From assembly GCA_023429135.1 (NCBI GenBank), contig JAEYWD010000100.1:1-64000 (forward strand): 64,000 nt of DNA, read 5' to 3'. A model generated the notes under the pieces. The model saw only the letters and a program-made list of their open reading frames with translations, made no database searches and was not told the origin of the DNA. The stretch comes from Bacteroidota bacterium (GTDB lineage: Bacteria > Bacteroidota > Bacteroidia > Bacteroidales > JAAUTT01). A program made the position numbers and the translations under genes. Positions 60,300 to 64,000 of this stretch are shown here, piece after piece; the stretch's first letter is position 1, and the number at the start of each line of letters is the position of its first letter.

Positions 60300-60518
60300 A
60301 TGCCTGAATTTAATCATTATAAATTAGGCCCTAAACGTGATTTCAACACATTAGTGTTGACTGAAGAAACAAGCCTTCTTAATGCTCAATCTGCACCCCG
60401 TTTTCTCAAAGAATTATATGCTTTTCTCATTTACAAAAACGTGCCATGCTTTGTGAAATTTGTCTCACTTTTCAGCGAACATAAACATTTAGCAAAAGAG
60501 TTCCAAAAGTTAATTTAA
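60300..60518 (+). CDS. Small hypothetical protein within the che cluster
   Basis: 72 residues from ATG 60300. It has no signal peptide; a central stretch (RFLKELYAFLIYKNVPCFVKFV) is amphipathic, with one Cys near 50. It has no match I recognise. It is same-strand and sits between cheW (108-base gap) and the porin-like gene (26-base gap), so it may be a cluster gene of unknown role or a spurious frame. Codon use is compatible with its neighbours. Confidence 0.4.
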   Translation: MPEFNHYKLGPKRDFNTLVLTEETSLLNAQSAPRFLKELYAFLIYKNVPCFVKFVSLFSEHKHLAKEFQKLI

Positions 60519-60544
60519 ACTACGAAAACTAAAAAGTAAAGGTC

Positions 60545-61789
60545 ATGAGAAAGTTTGTTCTTATTCTATCGATTATTGTTGCAGGCAACCTGGTAGTACA
60601 AGCTCAAAATACAACAATTACTGTGAAACCATATGGTTATGTCAGCAATGAGCTTATTTACGACAGCTATAAATCAGTAGACAGCAGAGATGGAGAATTA
60701 TACTTTTATCCTGTTAAGCGAATTAAAGATAAGGCTGGAGAAGACATAAACTCCCGGACTTATCTTCAGTTAATTTCTTTGCAATCGAGGTTTGGATTTA
60801 ATATAACCGGACCCGACCTTGGTACAGCAAAAACATCAGCCCAACTGGAAGGCGATTTTTATGGAACAAGTGATGCCTATGTTAATTTGTTAAGGTTAAG
60901 ACTGGCCTTTATGAAAATTTCATGGGCCAAAACTGAGCTAATCTTCGGACAGAATTTTCACCCTACCATCATTGCCGATTGTACTCCTGCCCCCTTATCA
61001 TTCGGTGCCGGCGTACCCTACCATAGTTTAAACCGTTCTGTTCAGGCTCGTTTTAACTATAAACCTGCTGAAAAAGTTAAACTTAGTATTGCCGCTGTAA
61101 TGGCAAGCACACATCGCAGTACAGGTCCCACCGATGCACAAAGAAAATCGGGACTGCCAGAAATTCAAACACAAGCTCAGTTTGGTTCTGCAGAAAATTT
61201 TCTGATTGGATTTACCGCTGGTTACAAATTTCTTTCAGTTATGGACACTACACGCCTTGGATTTAAAACTACCAATAGAATTGGAAGCTATAATCTACAA
61301 GGCTTCGCAAGGGTTACACTACCTAAGATTACCTTTAAATACCAGATCAATTATGGAACCAACATGACTAATCTTTCCATGATAGGAGGTTATGGAGTAA
61401 AAGCCGGATCTGAAGATCCCGTAACAGGAGAACCGGAATTCTCGAATCTTAAATCGATGACCACATGGTTGGATATAGATACCAAATATCCGAAAATCAA
61501 TTTTGGAATATTTAGTGGCTACAGCCAGAATTTAGGAGGTGTAAGCGATATTGACCTTTCCACAAGTTACTACCGGTCATTATTCTATAATCGAAATGCC
61601 GATATCAGTTATATTTTTCGTATTGCACCCCGTGTTTACATCAAGAATAACAATCTGTTATACGGCATTGAGTGGGGTTTAAACGGAGCGGCATACGGTA
61701 CCGAATTTAATTCTAAAAGAAAGGCAACCAAAACAGATGATTTAGTGTATAATAATCGGATTTTGTTTTTGGTTAAATATAATTTTTAG
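60545..61789 (+). CDS. Porin-like outer-membrane beta-barrel
   Basis: 414 residues with a signal peptide (about 20 aa, ending VVQAQ). The mature part is regularly spaced beta strands with many aromatic girdles (LRLAFMKISWAKTELIFGQNFHP, YKFLSV, NRILFLVKYNF) and the final Phe required for barrel assembly. It resembles general porin-like barrels. Lying between cheW and cheR, with 5 bases to cheR, it is co-oriented and probably cotranscribed. It may import the attractant or sense surface contact; this is inference. Confidence 0.75.
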   Translation: MRKFVLILSIIVAGNLVVQAQNTTITVKPYGYVSNELIYDSYKSVDSRDGELYFYPVKRIKDKAGEDINSRTYLQLISLQSRFGFNITGPDLGTAKTSAQLEGDFYGTSDAYVNLLRLRLAFMKISWAKTELIFGQNFHPTIIADCTPAPLSFGAGVPYHSLNRSVQARFNYKPAEKVKLSIAAVMASTHRSTGPTDAQRKSGLPEIQTQAQFGSAENFLIGFTAGYKFLSVMDTTRLGFKTTNRIGSYNLQGFARVTLPKITFKYQINYGTNMTNLSMIGGYGVKAGSEDPVTGEPEFSNLKSMTTWLDIDTKYPKINFGIFSGYSQNLGGVSDIDLSTSYYRSLFYNRNADISYIFRIAPRVYIKNNNLLYGIEWGLNGAAYGTEFNSKRKATKTDDLVYNNRILFLVKYNF

Positions 61790-61794
61790 CATCT

Positions 61795-62658
61795 ATGAGC
61801 AACAATAACGTGGCTTTAGGAGATATATACAAAGCAACACTTTCGAATGAAGACTTTAAACGTTTGAGTACTTTTATATTTAAGGAGTATGGAATTAAAA
61901 TGCCTGAAGTAAAAAGAACAATGCTTCAGAGCCGCTTGCATAAAAGACTCCGCGAACTTAACATGACAAACTATAAGGATTACGTTGATTTCGTTTTCAG
62001 TAAAGAAGGTCAGGGAAATGAAGTTATCCATATGATTGATGTTGTTAGTACCAATAAAACTGACTTTTTCAGAGAGCCTGTACATTTCGATTTTCTTCAT
62101 AGCCACGTTTTACCCGAACTTCTTAACGGAGAAAGACCCAACCGACTTATAAAATTATGGAGTGCAGGTTGCAGCAGCGGAGAAGAGCCTTATACTCTGG
62201 CCATGTCGATTAGCGAATACATGCTGGAACATCCGGGATTCGACTATTCTATTTTTGCAACAGACATTTCGTCAAGAATTCTGAAAAGCGCAGTGGATGC
62301 TATTTACAAGGATAATCGTGTGGAAATGCTTCCAATTCAGTTGAAAAAAAGATATCTTTTAAAAAGTAAAGACAGAATTAATCCTACAGTGCGAATAGTT
62401 CCCGATTTAAGAAGAAGAGTAAGTTTTCAGCGGTTGAATTTTATGGATAATTCTTACAATGTACCCGAAAATTTCGATATAATATTCTGCCGTAATGTAC
62501 TTATTTATTTCGATCGTGAAACTCAGGAAAAGGTAATTAATAAGCTATGCACCAAGCTTAAGCCCGATGGTTTTTTCTTTCTGGGTCATTCTGAGTCAAT
62601 TACAAACTTTGATGTTCCTCTGAAACAGTTGAAACCCACAATATTCAGGAAAATCTAA
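61795..62658 (+). CDS. cheR: Chemotaxis methyltransferase CheR
   Basis: 287 residues. N-terminal CheR helical domain (about 15-75; FKRLSTFIFKEYGI, RTMLQSRLHKRLREL) and SAM-binding domain with LWSAGCSSGEEPYTLAM near 122-138, FFREPVHFDFL near 93, and FCRNVLIYFDRETQEKV near 233. It methylates glutamates of chemoreceptors using SAM. Its presence with CheD indicates that receptors subject to adaptation exist elsewhere. It starts 5 bases after the porin-like gene. Confidence 0.95.
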   Translation: MSNNNVALGDIYKATLSNEDFKRLSTFIFKEYGIKMPEVKRTMLQSRLHKRLRELNMTNYKDYVDFVFSKEGQGNEVIHMIDVVSTNKTDFFREPVHFDFLHSHVLPELLNGERPNRLIKLWSAGCSSGEEPYTLAMSISEYMLEHPGFDYSIFATDISSRILKSAVDAIYKDNRVEMLPIQLKKRYLLKSKDRINPTVRIVPDLRRRVSFQRLNFMDNSYNVPENFDIIFCRNVLIYFDRETQEKVINKLCTKLKPDGFFFLGHSESITNFDVPLKQLKPTIFRKI

Positions 62659-62734
62659 AGGAATATATAGAAAAGACAATTTTTTTTTGTAATTTAAAAT
62701 ACTGGTAAACAGAAATACCCTCAAACTTACTCAC

Positions 62735-63634
62735 ATGAGCAGATTAACAGATGAAGAACTGATTGATGAATTAAGAAAGCGGATAAAATCAAATAAAGAA
62801 TCGCTTTCCGAACTCCAGGAACTTAACAAGGAATTACAGGTTGTTAACAAAAAGCTTGAAGAATCGGAAGCACTTAAAAGCCATTTTATTTCCAATATTA
62901 CTAACGAGATAATCAATCCGTTTACATCCATCATTGGCTTAGCCCGTCATATTTTGTCGGTTAATAAAGAAGACTGGAAGACTGTAATTTCAATGGTAGC
63001 CTTAATTCACTCCGAGGCTTTCACCCTGGATTTTCAGCTCAGGAATATATTTGTTGCAGCCAAAATTGAAGCTGGTGAAATTTATCCCGAAATTTTGAAC
63101 GTAGATATCAAAACACTGGTTCATAATTTATTGGATTCCTTTCGTCTCGAAGCCAAGAAGAAAAAAATCAACCTGGAAGCTGAAATTCACGAGGAATTAA
63201 CAAATCCTGAAAACATATTTTATTTCAAGACTGATCCTGAAAAATTAAAACTCGTTTTATCGAACCTTCTGAGCAATGCGATTAAATTCAGTTTTGAAGG
63301 TCAAAAAATAGTTATCAAAATCTGGAAGAATAAGGAAAACTTAAACATCTCTGTTCAGGACTTTGGAACCGGAATTACAGAGGAGAACCAAAAGAAGATA
63401 TTCGACAGGTTTAAACGTCTGGATACGGGTATCAATTCGTTAAATCGGGGCCACGGATTAGGTTTATCAATTAACAAAGCCATACTCGACTTATTTAATG
63501 GTACAATTGACATTCAGAGTAAACTCGGAGAAGGATCAATTTTTACAATTTCGATTCCCGAATCGCCGAATGATGTTGCTGGTTTCTCAACAGATGGCAA
63601 TGAATTTTTGTTTGAAGAAGAAGAAATGTTTTAA
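62735..63634 (+). CDS. Histidine-kinase-like protein lacking the phospho-acceptor His
   Basis: 299 residues. N-terminal coiled coil (about 5-50), HisKA-like dimerisation helix where the canonical S-H-E is T-N-E (FISNITNEIINPF; Asn57 in place of His), then an intact ATPase: N box SNLLSNAIKFS, G1 QDFGTGI, F box KKIFDRFKR, G2 GHGLGLSI. ATP should bind but autophosphorylation on this His is impossible. It could trans-regulate another kinase, phosphorylate a partner, or be a scaffold. It follows cheR by 76 bases and precedes cheD by 12. Confidence 0.88.
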   Translation: MSRLTDEELIDELRKRIKSNKESLSELQELNKELQVVNKKLEESEALKSHFISNITNEIINPFTSIIGLARHILSVNKEDWKTVISMVALIHSEAFTLDFQLRNIFVAAKIEAGEIYPEILNVDIKTLVHNLLDSFRLEAKKKKINLEAEIHEELTNPENIFYFKTDPEKLKLVLSNLLSNAIKFSFEGQKIVIKIWKNKENLNISVQDFGTGITEENQKKIFDRFKRLDTGINSLNRGHGLGLSINKAILDLFNGTIDIQSKLGEGSIFTISIPESPNDVAGFSTDGNEFLFEEEEMF

Positions 63635-63646
63635 TTGGTGGTGTTG

Positions 63647-64000
63647 ATGGAGAATCTTCCTGTTCACTTTTTATATCCTGCTGAGTTATTTGTCAGCAAA
63701 ACACCTTACCAGGTTAATACTATACTCGGTTCGTGTGTTGCGGTTTGTTTATTTGATCCTGTTACACAAATGGGCGGAATTAACCACTATATGCTTCCAT
63801 ACTGGAACGGCCAGGGTTTGGCTTCTCCCAAATATGGTAATATTGCGATTGATCGTTTAGTTGACAAAATGATTTCTTACGGTTGCAACAAAAACAACCT
63901 CAAAGCCAAGATCTTTGGAGGTGGCGAAGTAATTGAGACAAACATTGTTCAGTTTCATATAGGATTAAGAAATATTGAAGTTGCCAAAACGATGCTGGAG
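63647..64000 (+). CDS. cheD: CheD, partial at the window edge
   Basis: First 118 codons of a CheD-type receptor deamidase. The frame is open past base 64000. LGSCVAVCLFD near 28-38 carries the catalytic Cys, GGINHYMLPY near 43-52 the catalytic His, and FGGGEV near 90 is also conserved. CheD deamidates glutamines of chemoreceptors and interacts with CheC in other systems. ATG at 63647 is used; upstream GTG/TTG codons in frame are possible. It follows the kinase-like gene by 12 bases. Confidence 0.93.
   Translation, partial: MENLPVHFLYPAELFVSKTPYQVNTILGSCVAVCLFDPVTQMGGINHYMLPYWNGQGLASPKYGNIAIDRLVDKMISYGCNKNNLKAKIFGGGEVIETNIVQFHIGLRNIEVAKTMLE

Noticed and set aside
1..64000. tRNA, rRNA or riboswitch genes
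   Set aside because: I looked in the larger gaps (including 10538-10800 and 37630-37994) and saw no cloverleaf or known riboswitch motif; a covariance-model scan would be decisive.

Overview
The window reads as chromosomal DNA of a non-flagellated member of the Bacteroidota, most likely near Bacteroidales/Marinilabiliales. No species is claimed. The evidence is AT-rich DNA, start-proximal TAnnTTTG (-7) elements with TTTG (-33) partners, a PorE-like protein and an M1 peptidase with a type 9 secretion (T9SS) C-terminal tail, a BT_3928-type DoxX protein, a giant OstA-like periplasmic protein, and very short gaps between genes. No tRNA, rRNA, CRISPR array, prophage or complete insertion sequence was seen.

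Layout. 0.2-11.5 kb is housekeeping and envelope: a (p)ppGpp synthetase with a degenerate hydrolase domain, a secreted propeller-like protein, a zinc-ribbon membrane protein, a Dph6-like ATP pyrophosphatase, an aminopeptidase P, acylphosphatase, MetA (acetyl-CoA type), a pair of LVIVD-like proteins, two paralogous outer-membrane proteins and a DUF1080 protein. 11.7-15.3 kb is a variable island: a Crp/Fnr regulator, a 21-bp tandem repeat, a small gene broken by an in-frame stop, orphan small membrane or secreted proteins separated by duplicated intergenic repeats and REP-like hairpins, and a DUF433 antitoxin followed by a truncated DUF5615 PIN-like toxin. 15.4-23.4 kb holds uvrA, an ECF sigma factor with a 59-codon ORF, an SPFH/ribbon-helix-helix/zinc-ribbon operon, rsmE, a LysR/rhodanese divergent pair and a phosphodiesterase. 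23.5-35.7 kb is a long minus-strand run (giant periplasmic protein, prmA, tpiA, DppB-like permease, DoxX protein, tmk), then folP-cdaA and plsY. 35.8-50.4 kb has GTP-type PEP carboxykinase with an operator-like palindrome, a membrane protein/winged-helix pair, the PorE-like protein, a cation efflux pump, an oxidoreductase, a hybrid PAS kinase, a NUMOD4/HNH-like protein, an RlmI-like methyltransferase and the T9SS-exported M1 aminopeptidase.

50.5-64.0 kb is the most unusual part. It contains an ABC-fold protein whose ATPase motifs are all degenerate, a second Crp/Fnr regulator and a chemosensory cluster: response regulator, 607-residue coiled-coil protein, STAS, CheY, CheA, CheW, small ORF, porin-like barrel, CheR, a kinase-like protein lacking the phospho-acceptor His, and CheD cut by the window edge. 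No receptor (MCP) or flagellar gene is visible. The 607-residue protein has a CheZ-like DxxxQ motif and a CheZ-like acidic C-terminus ending in Phe, so it is proposed as an undescribed CheY phosphatase. The cluster as a whole probably controls surface motility or another non-flagellar output.
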